From Novosphingobium sp. CF614 (GTDB lineage: Bacteria > Pseudomonadota > Alphaproteobacteria > Sphingomonadales > Sphingomonadaceae), in assembly GCF_900113255.1 (NCBI RefSeq), contig NZ_FOOR01000009.1, positions 78,288 to 142,287 of the forward strand: a DNA stretch of 64,000 nt, read 5' to 3'. This document shows positions 51,628-61,502 of the stretch, piece by piece (within the stretch, counting starts at the first letter, position 1; each line of letters begins with the position of its first letter). The position numbers and the translations under genes were made by a program. A model generated the notes under the pieces. The model saw nothing but the letters and a program-made list of their open reading frames with translations. It was not told the DNA's origin and did no database searches.

Positions 51628-52647
51628 ATGCTCGAACAATCCGCAGGCCCCACCCTCCTCGGCTTCGACGTCTTCCTTGTCGGCACTTTGCTGGCGGCAG
51701 TCACGGCGGTCGCGGTAATCTTCGCGATCTATGCGGCGGTCACGGTGCGCGATCCGATGGCGAAGCGGGTCAAGGCGCTGAACCAGCGCCGCGAAGCGTT
51801 GAAGGCCGGCATCGTCACCACCGCGCGCAAGCGCCAGAGCGTGGTCCGCCGCAACGACACCACCGACCGGCTGGGAGAGTTCCTGGGCGCCTTCAAGATG
51901 CTGCAGGACAGCCAGATCAAGGACATCCAGCAAAAGCTGGCGCAAGCCGGGAACCGCAACAAGGAATGGGCGGTGGCGGTCGTCTTCGCCCGTCTCGTCG
52001 CACCGATCGTGCTCGGCGGCATCGCCGCGATCGTGATCTACTGGATCGACTATTTTCCCGACTGGGGCAGCTTCAAGAAGTTCTGCGCCTTCGCACTGAC
52101 GGTCGGCGCCGGCTACAAAGGGCCCGACATCTTCATCCAGAACGCGATATCCAAGCGCACCAACGCGATCCGCAAGGGGTTGCCCGACGCACTCGACCTG
52201 CTGGTGATCTGCGCGGAAGCGGGCCTCACCGTCGACGCCGCGTTCGAGCGTGTCTCACGCGAACTGGGCCGCGCCTATCCGGAACTGGGCGACGAGTTCT
52301 CGCTCACCTCGATCGAGCTTTCGTTCCTCACCGAACGGCGCCAGGCCTTCGAGAACCTCGCCTGGCGCGTGAACCTCGATGCGGTCAAGGGCGTGGTCAC
52401 AACCATGATCCAGACCGAACGCTACGGCACGCCACTGGCCTCCGCCCTGCGCGTGCTTTCGGCCGAATTCCGCAACGAGCGCATGATGCGCGCCGAGGAG
52501 AAGGCCGCGCGCCTGCCGGCGATCATGACGGTGCCGCTGATCCTGTTCATCCTGCCGGTGCTGTTCATCGCCATTCTGGGCCCGGCGGCCTGCGCGATCT
52601 CCGATGCCTTCTCCGGCGGCGATCCGCACCCGCCGAAAGCCGGCTGA
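51628..52647 (+). CDS. tadC: Tad inner-membrane platform protein TadC
   Basis: About 339 aa from ATG 51628, 19 bp after tadB. T2SF domain LPDALDLLVICAEAGLTVDAAFERVSREL and MIQTERYGTPLASALRVLS, with hydrophobic ends. The usual next genes (tadD and minor pilins) are missing; a MITE-like repeat follows. Confidence 0.93.
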   Translation: MLEQSAGPTLLGFDVFLVGTLLAAVTAVAVIFAIYAAVTVRDPMAKRVKALNQRREALKAGIVTTARKRQSVVRRNDTTDRLGEFLGAFKMLQDSQIKDIQQKLAQAGNRNKEWAVAVVFARLVAPIVLGGIAAIVIYWIDYFPDWGSFKKFCAFALTVGAGYKGPDIFIQNAISKRTNAIRKGLPDALDLLVICAEAGLTVDAAFERVSRELGRAYPELGDEFSLTSIELSFLTERRQAFENLAWRVNLDAVKGVVTTMIQTERYGTPLASALRVLSAEFRNERMMRAEEKAARLPAIMTVPLILFILPVLFIAILGPAACAISDAFSGGDPHPPKAG

Positions 52648-52726
52648 GCGCGATCGCCACCGGACGAAGCCATCTGCGCCTGACCACCGTTTCTTCGTGC
52701 CCGCTGCTCTTTCCCGGGACTCGGTG

Positions 52727-52900
52727 ATACCAAATCTCATTGATCGGAACTCTTGTTCCTCTTCCTTTCGTCATTGCGAGCCGCCACGGGCAGTGTGGCA
52801 ATCCAGGGCGATTTGCGTGGCCCGGGATTGCTTCGGCGGCTTCGCCGCCTCGCGGGCGAAGAGGGCAGAAGATCGAGTCTTGCTCCAACAGACTTGGTAT
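52727..52900. repeat. MITE-like repeat, complete copy after tadC
   Basis: The left end is ATACCAAATCTCATTGATCG and the right end is ACAGACTTGGTAT. Core arms GTGTGGCAATCCAGGG and CCCGGGATTGCTTCGGCGG. The surrounding gap 52648-53031 holds no gene. Confidence 0.9.
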
Positions 52901-53031
52901 AAACCCGCAAACCTTGCCGGCTCGCGCCCGGACACGGGGTTCACTCCCGGTTCAGTCCCTTCCTGCTTGAATGCCTCTCGTGCCCTCCGATTCCGCCGTA
53001 AACCGGTCGGCCCGGAAAGGGAGACGTTCGA

Positions 53032-53523
53032 ATGAAGTTGGAATTCAAGACACTCGCGGCCAAGCTCGGCCTGGGTACGGCGCTGGCCGCCTCGGCACTT
53101 CTGGCCGCCTCGCCCGCCATGGCACATGACCGTGACCGCGATGGCGACGATGCCGCCATCGCCATCGGTGCCGGCATCGTGGGCCTGGCCATCGGCGCGG
53201 CCATCGCCGACGACGGCGACGATCGCTATTACGACCGCCAGTATTACCCTGCCCGCCGCTATGTCACCGTGCGCGGCTATCCGGGGTATTACTACTATTA
53301 TGACGGTTATCCCAACCGCTATTACCGCGATCGCTACTATGACCGCTACTACGCGCCCTATTACCGGGATCGGTGGCACAGCGGCCGCGACTGGCGGCAT
53401 GACGGCTATCGCGGGGGATATCACGATTGGCGCCATGACCGCCGCGACTACTACCGCGACCGCCATCATGACCGTCATCACGATCGCGATCGCGACGATA
53501 ACCGTCACTGGCATCGCCGCTGA
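53032..53523 (+). CDS. Secreted Tyr/Arg/Asp/His-rich protein
   Basis: Protein of 163 aa from ATG 53032, with GGGAGACG upstream. A signal peptide ends at PAMAHD. A short hydrophobic, glycine-zipper-like stretch (AIAIGAGIVGLAIGAAIA) is followed by about 100 residues built almost only of Tyr, Arg, Asp and His (YYDRQYYP, RYYRDRYYDRYY, DRHHDRHHDRDRDD). The composition suggests metal or nucleic acid/polyanion binding at the envelope. I recognise no family; low complexity would mislead searches. Confidence 0.75.
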   Translation: MKLEFKTLAAKLGLGTALAASALLAASPAMAHDRDRDGDDAAIAIGAGIVGLAIGAAIADDGDDRYYDRQYYPARRYVTVRGYPGYYYYYDGYPNRYYRDRYYDRYYAPYYRDRWHSGRDWRHDGYRGGYHDWRHDRRDYYRDRHHDRHHDRDRDDNRHWHRR

Positions 53524-53598
53524 CGGGTGGCGACGACGGGTGCTTCGATCCCGGCCAGGGGGATCGAAGCACCCTCGCCAAGCCGGGCGGGGGCAGCT

Positions 53599-54765
53599 AT
53601 GGCGCTGCCCAATATGGACATTGCCGACCTGCGCATCGCCCTGTTTTCGGGCAATTACAATTACGTTCGCGACGGAGCCAACCAGGCGCTGAACCGGCTC
53701 GTCGGCTACCTGCTGAGCCAAGGCGCGCAAGTCCGCGTCTATGCCCCGGTGGTGACCAAGCCCGCCTTCAAGGCGACCGGCGACCTCGTCGGCGTGGCCG
53801 CGATGCCGATCCCGGGAAGGCGCGAATATCGCATCCCCCTCGCTCTGTGGGGCAAAGCGAGGCGAGACCTTGCCGCCTTCGCGCCCAACGTGGTCCACGT
53901 CTCTTCACCAGACCCGGTAGCCCACCAGACCGTCAGCTGGGCACGCGGCCGACGCCTGCCGGTGCTCGCCTCGGTACACACCCGCTTCGAGACCTACTTG
54001 CGCTACTACAACATGGCCTGGGGCGAGCCGGTGGTCGAGGCGATGCTGCGCCGCTTCTACCGCCGCTGCGACGCACTGGTCGCCCCGTCCGAGTCCATGG
54101 CCCAGCTGCTGCGCGAGCAGCGCATGAACTATGACGTCTCGATCTGGTCGCGCGGCGTCGACCGCGATGTCTTCAACCCAGACCGGCGCGACCTCTCGTG
54201 GCGCCGCGCCCACGGCATCGCCGACGACGACGTGGCGATCGGCTTCCTCGGCCGGCTGGTGATGGAAAAGGGCCTCGACGTCTTCTCCGACACCCTCGAC
54301 GAGCTGCGTCGCCGGAACATGAAGCACAAGGTCCTCGTCATCGGCGAAGGACCCGCCCGCGAATGGTTCGAGAGCCGTCTGCCCAGCGCCGCCTTCGTCG
54401 GCTTCCAGCAAGGCGCGGACCTGGGCCGGGCGGTCGCCTGCATGGACGTGCTGTTCAACCCCTCGGTCACCGAGACGTTCGGCAACGTCACGCTGGAAGC
54501 CATGGCCTGCGCCCTGCCCGTCGTCGCCGCCGCCGCGACCGGCAGCCAAAGCCTGGTCGACGATCGCATCTCGGGCCGGCTCATTCCGCCGGGCGCGGTC
54601 CACCAGTTCGCCGAAGCGCTCAAGGCTTATATTGAGGACCCATCGCTGCGCCGCAGCCACGGCAGTGCCGGCGAAGCGCGGGCAGGCGAGTTCAGCTGGG
54701 ACCGGATCAACCAGGCCGTTGCCGATACCTACCTGCGACTGATCCGCCAGAAGACGCGCGGCTGA
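53599..54765 (+). CDS. GT4-family glycosyltransferase (mannosyltransferase-like)
   Basis: About 388 aa from ATG 53599 (MALPNMDIADLRI); ATG 53614 is an alternative. The GT-B fold shows the donor motif FNPSVTETFGNVTLEAMACALPVV (E-x7-E) and the N-terminal NYNYVRDGANQALNRLVGYLL. It resembles alpha-mannosyl/glucosyl-transferases acting on lipids such as MgtA. In sphingomonads this could be a glycolipid or phospholipid sugar transfer; the substrate is unproven. Confidence 0.85.
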   Translation: MALPNMDIADLRIALFSGNYNYVRDGANQALNRLVGYLLSQGAQVRVYAPVVTKPAFKATGDLVGVAAMPIPGRREYRIPLALWGKARRDLAAFAPNVVHVSSPDPVAHQTVSWARGRRLPVLASVHTRFETYLRYYNMAWGEPVVEAMLRRFYRRCDALVAPSESMAQLLREQRMNYDVSIWSRGVDRDVFNPDRRDLSWRRAHGIADDDVAIGFLGRLVMEKGLDVFSDTLDELRRRNMKHKVLVIGEGPAREWFESRLPSAAFVGFQQGADLGRAVACMDVLFNPSVTETFGNVTLEAMACALPVVAAAATGSQSLVDDRISGRLIPPGAVHQFAEALKAYIEDPSLRRSHGSAGEARAGEFSWDRINQAVADTYLRLIRQKTRG

Positions 54766-54774
54766 CCCGTCAGC

Positions 54775-55212
54775 TCAGCGCAGCACGCCGCGCGCGCGCA
54801 TTCGCGCGGCGAACCACAGCAGCGCGATGGCGGCGGCCCAGATCACCAGCGTCAGGACCAGGTTGACCCCGGCGGTCATCGCCTCCGGCATGTCGGCCGT
54901 GACTTGATAGACCGTGCTCAGCGCCAGCCCGAGCAGCGAAGCGGCAAAGGCCGCCACCGCCCAGCGCGAACGCAGCAGCAGCAACACCGATCCGGTCAGC
55001 GCCCCCCAGACGCCCAGCGCCCACACCGCCGTCGCCCACATCGGGAAGCTGTCGATGAAATCGATGATTTCCGGCGGGAACTGCGCCAGATAAGCCGGAT
55101 TGCGCGTTACCGTCATCGTGAAGTCCAGGCAACCGAAGGCATCCCACAACAGCGACAGGACCGCGACCACCCAGAAATACCACGGCGCCTTCTCTCGTAT
55201 CGTCTCGATCAT
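54775..55212 (-). CDS. Hypothetical four-helix membrane protein
   Basis: 145 aa from ATG 55212 (GGGGGAAG upstream). Four hydrophobic segments (WYFWVVAVLSLLWDAF, FPMWATAVWALGVWGALTG, SRWAVAAFAASLLGLAL, LVLTLVIWAAAIALLWF). Conserved in sphingomonads by my recollection of its type, but I cannot name a function. Convergent with the glycosyltransferase gene. Confidence 0.78.
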   Translation of the reverse strand: MIETIREKAPWYFWVVAVLSLLWDAFGCLDFTMTVTRNPAYLAQFPPEIIDFIDSFPMWATAVWALGVWGALTGSVLLLLRSRWAVAAFAASLLGLALSTVYQVTADMPEAMTAGVNLVLTLVIWAAAIALLWFAARMRARGVLR

Positions 55213-55303
55213 GGCTTCCCCCCTGACGCTATATCGGTTGGCGAAACTTACCGTGCGAAACCGGGCGATGCAATTGAACAAGACCTTCCCTAGATAAGCA
55301 CCC

Positions 55304-56638
55304 ATGGCCGACCTTTTCGCCGACAACCTGCCCCCCGCGCCGCCTCCCGACGAGCCGCGCGAAGACGCTCCGCTCGCCGACCGGCTACGGCCGCGCAGCC
55401 TTGCGGACGTGGTCGGGCAGGAGCACCTGACCGGGCCGGAGGGCGCAATCGGGCGCATGGTCGCGGCGGGGCGGCTGTCCTCGATGATCCTGTGGGGGCC
55501 GCCCGGCACCGGCAAGACCAGCATCGCGCGCCTGCTCGCCGATGCAGTGGGGATGCGCTTCGCCGCCGTCTCGGCGGTGTTCTCGGGCGTCGCCGACCTC
55601 AAGAAGGCCTTCGCGGAAGCCGAACTCGCCGCGAAGGCCGGCCCCGAACACGCAAGGCGCACGCTGCTGTTCGTGGACGAGATCCACCGCTTCAACCGCG
55701 CCCAGCAGGACGGCTTCCTGCCCTTCGTGGAGCGCGGCACCGTGACGCTGGTCGGCGCGACCACCGAGAATCCCAGCTTCGCGCTCAACGCCGCGCTGCT
55801 CAGCCGCGCGCAAGTGCTCATCCTGCACCGCCTCGATGCCGGGGCACTCGGCACGCTGCTTGCCAAGGCCGAGGCGCTGGAAGGCCCCCTGCCGCTCGAT
55901 CCCGACGCGCGCGCGGCGCTGGTCGCCTCGGCCGACGGCGACGGGCGCTTCCTGCTCAACCAGGCCGAGACGCTCTATGCCGCGAAGATCGGCGAGGCGC
56001 TCGATCCCGCCGGCCTCGGCCGGTTCCTGCAGCGCCGCGTCGCCGTGTACGACAAGGACCGCGACGGGCACTACAACCTGATCTCGGCGCTGCACAAGTC
56101 GCTGCGCGGCTCCGATCCGCAAGCCGCGCTCTATTACCTGGCGCGGATGCTGACCGCTGGCGAGGAACCGCTCTACGTGCTCCGCCGCCTGGTGCGCTTC
56201 GCCAGCGAGGATATCGGCCTGGCCGATCCCCAGGCGCTGGTCCAATGCCTCGCCGCCAAGGACGCCTACGAGTTCCTCGGTTCCCCCGAGGGAGAACTGG
56301 CGATCGTGCAGGCCTGCCTCTACCTCGCCACCGCGCCCAAATCGAATGCGGCCTACGTGGCGCAGAAGGCATCCTTCAAGTCCGCACGCGAGACCGGTTC
56401 GCTGGCGCCGCCGCCCAACATCCTGAACGCGCCGACCAAGCTGATGAAGGACATCGGCTATGGCAAGGACTACGCCTATGACCATGACGCGCCCGAGGGT
56501 TTCTCCGGCGACAACTACTGGCCCGAAGGCATGGCGCCGCAGAAGTACTATCAACCAGTCGAACGCGGCTTCGAGCGCGAAGTCTTGAAGCGCATCGAGT
56601 GGTGGGACAGGAAGCGCGCCGAGCGGCGGGGGGAATGA
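55304..56638 (+). CDS. rarA: Replication-associated recombination protein A
   Basis: AAA+ protein of 444 aa. N-terminal DRLRPRSLADVVGQEHL, Walker A GPPGTGKTSIARLL, Walker B LLFVDEIHRFNRAQQD, sensor GATTENPSFALN, and the C-terminal tetramerisation region (LLNAPTK...GYGKDYAYDHDAPEGF type). It acts at stalled replication forks with RecA. Confidence 0.96.
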   Translation: MADLFADNLPPAPPPDEPREDAPLADRLRPRSLADVVGQEHLTGPEGAIGRMVAAGRLSSMILWGPPGTGKTSIARLLADAVGMRFAAVSAVFSGVADLKKAFAEAELAAKAGPEHARRTLLFVDEIHRFNRAQQDGFLPFVERGTVTLVGATTENPSFALNAALLSRAQVLILHRLDAGALGTLLAKAEALEGPLPLDPDARAALVASADGDGRFLLNQAETLYAAKIGEALDPAGLGRFLQRRVAVYDKDRDGHYNLISALHKSLRGSDPQAALYYLARMLTAGEEPLYVLRRLVRFASEDIGLADPQALVQCLAAKDAYEFLGSPEGELAIVQACLYLATAPKSNAAYVAQKASFKSARETGSLAPPPNILNAPTKLMKDIGYGKDYAYDHDAPEGFSGDNYWPEGMAPQKYYQPVERGFEREVLKRIEWWDRKRAERRGE

Positions 56639-56642
56639 CGCC

Positions 56643-56993
56643 ATGCCCACGTTCGACAATTGGGACGAGGTGATCGCCTTCGCTCTCTCGTTGCCCGGCA
56701 CTTCGATGGCACCCCACTTCGGCACACCCTGCCCGAAGGTAAACAGCAAGGCCTTCGCAACCCCCTCGCGCGAATCTGATAGCTTCCACGTGCCGACGCC
56801 GCACCAGGAGAAGGAAATCCTGATCGAAACCGATCCCGACACCTTCTGGCAGACCGACCACTACCGGGGCTGGCCTGGCGTGCTCGTGCGCTTCGGCAGC
56901 GTGGATCCCGAACGGGTCGAACAGGTGATCCGCCGCGCGTGGTGGGACAAGGCATCGCGGAGCGAGCGCAAGGCTTATGGCCCGCGACCCTGA
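56643..56993 (+). CDS. YjbR/MmcQ-family protein
   Basis: Protein of 116 aa, 4 bp after rarA. It has the CyaY-like small alpha/beta fold: LSLPGTSMAPHFG, ETDPDTFWQTDHYRGWPGVLVRFG, VIRRAWWDKAS. Possible DNA-binding; function not established. Its TGA overlaps the next start (TGATG). Confidence 0.85.
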   Translation: MPTFDNWDEVIAFALSLPGTSMAPHFGTPCPKVNSKAFATPSRESDSFHVPTPHQEKEILIETDPDTFWQTDHYRGWPGVLVRFGSVDPERVEQVIRRAWWDKASRSERKAYGPRP

Positions 56994-57877
56994 TGCGCTT
57001 CTCATGCTTCATGGCCATCGACTGGTCCGGCGCGGTCGGCGCGCGGCAGAAGGGCATTGCCGTCGCGCTGTGCGGCCTCGACGGGAAGGCGCCTCGGCTT
57101 CAGCGGCCCGGCACCCATGCGCTGTGGTCGCGCGGTGAAGTGCTGGACCTGCTGCTCCACCGCCTGCCGGAAGACACGCTGGTCGGCCTCGATCTCGGCA
57201 TGTCGCTTCCCTTCGCCGATGCCGGCGCGTTCTTTCCCGGCTGGGACGAGAGCCCCGCGGATGCCCGCGGCCTCTGGGCCATGGTCGACGCGATCTGCGG
57301 GCGGGATGCCGACCTTTCCGCCACAAGCTTCGTCGACCATGCCCGGGCCAGCGCCTATTTCCGCCGCCATGGCGGACGCGAGGGCATGCTGTTCCACCTG
57401 CCCGGAGCAGGGCATCGCCGGGGCCGCATGCGCGTGACCGAGCAGGCCCAGGCGCGCGCCGGGTGCAAGCCTTACTCGAACTTCAACCTCGTCGGCGCGG
57501 CCCAAGTGGGCAAATCGAGCCTGACCGGGATGCGGCTGCTGCACCGGCTGGACGGACGCCTGCCGGTCTGGCCGGTCGATCCGCTCCCCGCGACCGGTTC
57601 GGTGGTGGTGGAAATCTACACCACGCTCGCCGCCGTCGCCGCCGGCCGCAGCGCCGGGCGCGCCAAGATGGTCTCGCACGAAACGCTCGGCGCGGCCCTG
57701 GCCGCGCTCGGCTCGCCGCCGGTCCCCGGCACCGGCCCGATCGACGATCACAGCGCCGACGCCCTGCTCACCGCCGCCTGGCTGCGTACCGCCGCGTTCA
57801 CCCCCGCCTTGTGGCAACCCGCTGAACTGACGGATGAACTCGCGCGCACGGAGGGCTGGACCTTCGGCGCGCCATAG
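56993..57877 (+). CDS. DUF429-like protein (RNase H-like fold)
   Basis: Protein of 294 aa from ATG 56993, overlapping the previous stop. It begins FMAIDWSGAVGARQKGIAVAL, an RNase H-like first strand with a conserved Asp, and continues LVGLDLGMSLPFADAG and DDHSADALLTAAWLR near the end. This is the pattern of DUF429 proteins of unknown function. It is probably co-transcribed with rarA and the YjbR gene. Confidence 0.6.
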   Translation: MRFSCFMAIDWSGAVGARQKGIAVALCGLDGKAPRLQRPGTHALWSRGEVLDLLLHRLPEDTLVGLDLGMSLPFADAGAFFPGWDESPADARGLWAMVDAICGRDADLSATSFVDHARASAYFRRHGGREGMLFHLPGAGHRRGRMRVTEQAQARAGCKPYSNFNLVGAAQVGKSSLTGMRLLHRLDGRLPVWPVDPLPATGSVVVEIYTTLAAVAAGRSAGRAKMVSHETLGAALAALGSPPVPGTGPIDDHSADALLTAAWLRTAAFTPALWQPAELTDELARTEGWTFGAP

Positions 57878-57958
57878 CGCACAACCCGCCGCATCGAGGG
57901 CGCCTCCTCCCCCCGGACCCGGCGCCGCTCCACCATACGACAGGATGCGGACTATCCC

Positions 57959-59695
57959 ATGAAACACAAACTGCTGGCAGGGTGCCTCGCACCCGCCCTC
58001 GCATTGGCGGCCTGCACGGCCTCCACGCCGCCACCGGAAACCGCGGGAGCGGCACCCGCTGCCGCTCCCGCTCCCGCTCCGGGCTGGAAAGCATTCGTGC
58101 AGACGACCGTCGACAAGTGGCTCGCTTCCGATCCCTCCTTCGCCGTCTATCAGGGCGCGCACCAGTTCGACGGCAAGCTGCCGGACTGGAGCGACGCCGG
58201 GCTCAAGGCCCGCGCCGCCTTCCTCCACGCCGTGATCGACGAAGCGCAAGGCTTCACCAACCTGAGCGATACCGACCGTTTCGAGCGCGACTATCTGGTG
58301 CAAGTCGCCAAGGGGCAGCTGTTCTGGCTCGAGGACGCCGATCAGCCGCACAAGAACCCCAGCTTCTACATCAACGGCGGCCTCGATCCCAACGTCTACG
58401 TCAGCCGCGACTATGCCGACAAGCCCACGCGCATGAAGGCGATGATCGCCTTCTTCAAGGCGGTGCCGGCCGCCGCGCTGCAGATCCGCTCCAACCTTCC
58501 GACCGCGATGCCGGCCAGCTTCATCAAGCTGGGCACCGCCGGTTTCGGCGGCTTCGCCGAATACTATCGCGGCGACGCCCGCACGGCCTTCGCCGACGTG
58601 CAGGATCCCGCGCTGCAAGCCGAGTTCAAGATCGCTTCGGAAGGCGCCGCGCAGTCGATGCAGGACCTTGCGGACTGGATCGCCAAAGCCACGCCGACGC
58701 AAGACTACGCACTCGGCGCCGAGCGCTTCTCGCGCATGCTCGCCGCCACCGAGGCGGTCGATGCACCGCTCGACGAACTCGATACGGTCGGCCGCGCCGA
58801 CCTCAAGCGCAACCAGGACGCGCTCAAGGCGGCCTGCGCCCAGTACGCGCCGGGCAAGACCGTGCAGGGCTGCTTCGACAAGATGCGCGCGGACAAGCCC
58901 AAGGACGGCCCGGTCGCCGCGGCGCGCGCGCAGATCCCCGATCTCACCGTCTTCGTGCGCGAAAAGGATCTCGCCACCATCCCCGGCACCGAGCAGGCGC
59001 TGGTACGGGAAAGCCCGCCCTACAACCGGCAGAACTCCGCCTACATCGATCCGCCCGGGCCGTTCGAAAAGGGCATTCCCTCGATCTACTATATCTCGCC
59101 GCCCGATCCGGCATGGTCGAAGCAGATGCAGATGGATTATATCCCCGGCAAGAACGACCTGCTGTTCACCTCGGTTCACGAGGTGATGCCGGGGCACTTC
59201 CTGCAATTCCTCCATTCGAACCGCTCGCCCTCGTGGATCGGCCGGTTGTTCGTCGGCTATGCCTTCGCCGAAGGTTGGGCGCACTATACCGAGGAAATGA
59301 TGTGGGAGGCCGGGCTTGGCGGCAACGATCCCGGTGTGCACGTGGGGCAGCTGTCGAACGCGCTGCTGCGCAACTGCCGCTATCTCTCGGCGATCGGCCT
59401 GCATGCGCGCGGGATGACGCAGGAGCAATCCAAGCGCATGTTCATGACCGAATGCTACCAGGACGAAGGCACCGCCGAGCAGCAGGCCGCGCGCGGCACA
59501 TACGATCCGGCCTACCTCAACTACACGCTCGGCAAGCTGATGATCCGCAAGCTGCGCGAGGACTGGACGGCTTCGCGTGGCAGCCGCGCAGCATGGAAGC
59601 AGTTCCACGACCAGTTCCTAAGCTATGGCGGCCCGCCGATCCCGCTGGTGCGCCAGGCCATGATGCACGAGGACGTACCCCACGCGGTTTTCTGA
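57959..59695 (+). CDS. DUF885 zinc-peptidase-like lipoprotein
   Basis: Protein of 578 aa with a lipoprotein signal (LAPALALAAC) and an Ala/Pro spacer. DUF885 family: it has the HE-x-M-P-G-H metal motif (TSVHEVMPGHFLQ), the distal GWAHYTEEMMWEAG and the MTECYQDEGTAEQQAARG region. It may be a periplasmic carboxypeptidase/oligopeptidase; substrate unknown. It stands last before tRNA-Thr. Confidence 0.88.
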   Translation: MKHKLLAGCLAPALALAACTASTPPPETAGAAPAAAPAPAPGWKAFVQTTVDKWLASDPSFAVYQGAHQFDGKLPDWSDAGLKARAAFLHAVIDEAQGFTNLSDTDRFERDYLVQVAKGQLFWLEDADQPHKNPSFYINGGLDPNVYVSRDYADKPTRMKAMIAFFKAVPAAALQIRSNLPTAMPASFIKLGTAGFGGFAEYYRGDARTAFADVQDPALQAEFKIASEGAAQSMQDLADWIAKATPTQDYALGAERFSRMLAATEAVDAPLDELDTVGRADLKRNQDALKAACAQYAPGKTVQGCFDKMRADKPKDGPVAAARAQIPDLTVFVREKDLATIPGTEQALVRESPPYNRQNSAYIDPPGPFEKGIPSIYYISPPDPAWSKQMQMDYIPGKNDLLFTSVHEVMPGHFLQFLHSNRSPSWIGRLFVGYAFAEGWAHYTEEMMWEAGLGGNDPGVHVGQLSNALLRNCRYLSAIGLHARGMTQEQSKRMFMTECYQDEGTAEQQAARGTYDPAYLNYTLGKLMIRKLREDWTASRGSRAAWKQFHDQFLSYGGPPIPLVRQAMMHEDVPHAVF

Positions 59696-59763
59696 ATGAG
59701 CGCCAAATCCACTGGACCGGCGCCCCTACCTTCCGGTAAGGGCGCCAACTCGCCCATCGGCGC

Positions 59764-60494
<731 letters not shown>

Positions 60495-60501
60495 CTATCT
60501 T

Positions 60502-60975
60502 GCGCAAGGAGTCGATCGCCTAAGGCGCGCCCTCGAAGAGCTTGAAGAAGCGCAACCGGCTGGCGAGGTCAGAAACGATGATCGCGATCAACAGTTCACG
60601 CAGGCGCTCCGACGAATGGCCACGACGAATTTGGTCGAGGCATTCCTTTTTGAGCAGATTGGCCCAGGCCTGCAAGGAGACAATCCGCTGTTCGGTGATG
60701 ATGCCAATGACCTGGTATCGTCGCTCGGTGAGAGCATACAGACATCCCACAACCGATCGTCTCTGATTCTCACCCACTACATTTACTATTGGCGAGCGAA
60801 GCACCTCCTTGCGAAAACTCCCGACGAACGCGACCTCACGCGCAAAGAGCTTCGGCTCCACCTGGCAAAGGTACGCTCGCACAAGTCACTTCCGCTGATT
60901 GATATGCTTGAGTTCGAGTTCATCGAGCGACAGTTGCACCTCGCTTCGCAACCAGAGGTACCTAGTCCAACCTGA
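60502..60975 (+). CDS. Orphan ORF of unknown function, island
   Basis: The plus frame is open from before 60418 (where it is antisense to the recombinase) to 60975. The part from about 60502 has normal codon use (EVRNDDRDQQFTQALRRMATTNLVEAFLFEQIGPGLQ...LTHYIYYWRAKHLL...LDMLEFEFIERQL), rich in charged helices. The natural start is unclear; ATG 60616 (MATTNLVEAF) is possible, or it is the 3' end of a longer gene cut by recombination. No family recognised. The opposite-strand ORF at 60520-60882 looks less gene-like. Confidence 0.35.
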   Translation, partial: AQGVDRLRRALEELEEAQPAGEVRNDDRDQQFTQALRRMATTNLVEAFLFEQIGPGLQGDNPLFGDDANDLVSSLGESIQTSHNRSSLILTHYIYYWRAKHLLAKTPDERDLTRKELRLHLAKVRSHKSLPLIDMLEFEFIERQLHLASQPEVPSPT

Positions 60976-61502
60976 CTGGGATTTAATGATGATGAACATC
61001 TCAAAGCACCATTTACTGGTCGGCGGGTTTGCAATCATTTCGAGGGTTGCAGGATCTTTTTTTGCGCGCCGAAGCGGTTGTCGTGACTGCCTTAATTAAT
61101 GGCGGCGATCGGTCGGTATCGAGAACGGGCCGAATGACCAGGATTGGGGGGCAGAAGCGGACTCAACAGCTCCACGGCCCATAGGAACGCCGAGCCATCC
61201 GATTCACCGCCCTGTCCGACAGCATGCGCGGGTGCGTCATAATCGAACGGAGGCTAGTTAAGTAAATGATAATGGATGACACCGGATTTTGATGGACAAT
61301 TCAGCTTACCTCTCATATATACTTTTCAGTCTGTCGAATGCGATAAGAAAGCGTCTTTGGAACTCGAACCCTGTAAGGGGCATCATCAAAGGTACTTTTT
61401 AGGGTATATGACTTCCCGATGAAAAGAGATTGATTTTACTATCAGTTCCTTGCGAGAAGTTATCGAGTACTCTTCTGCACCCGAATACATTCCCGTCGGG
61501 CG
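60976..61502. other. AT-richer intergenic stretch without genes
   Basis: About 530 bp with lower GC than the chromosome, short ORFs only, and no recognisable tRNA, repeat or promoter. Looks like remnant mobile DNA. Confidence 0.6.

Noticed and set aside
55385..56842. 485-aa minus-strand frame opposite rarA
   Set aside because: Antisense shadow of an AAA+ gene with clear Walker motifs on the plus strand.
57002..59608. 868-aa minus-strand frame, the second longest open frame in the window
   Set aside because: Spans the antisense of two real genes (DUF429-like and DUF885); length reflects absence of antisense stops at high GC.
57982..59739. 585-aa plus-strand frame overlapping the DUF885 gene in another frame
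   Set aside because: Arg-rich +1-type shadow; the 57959 frame has the lipoprotein signal and HEVMPGH motif.
60520..60882. 120-aa minus-strand ORF in the island
   Set aside because: No family resemblance, and the plus-strand frame there has better codon use; neither is certain.
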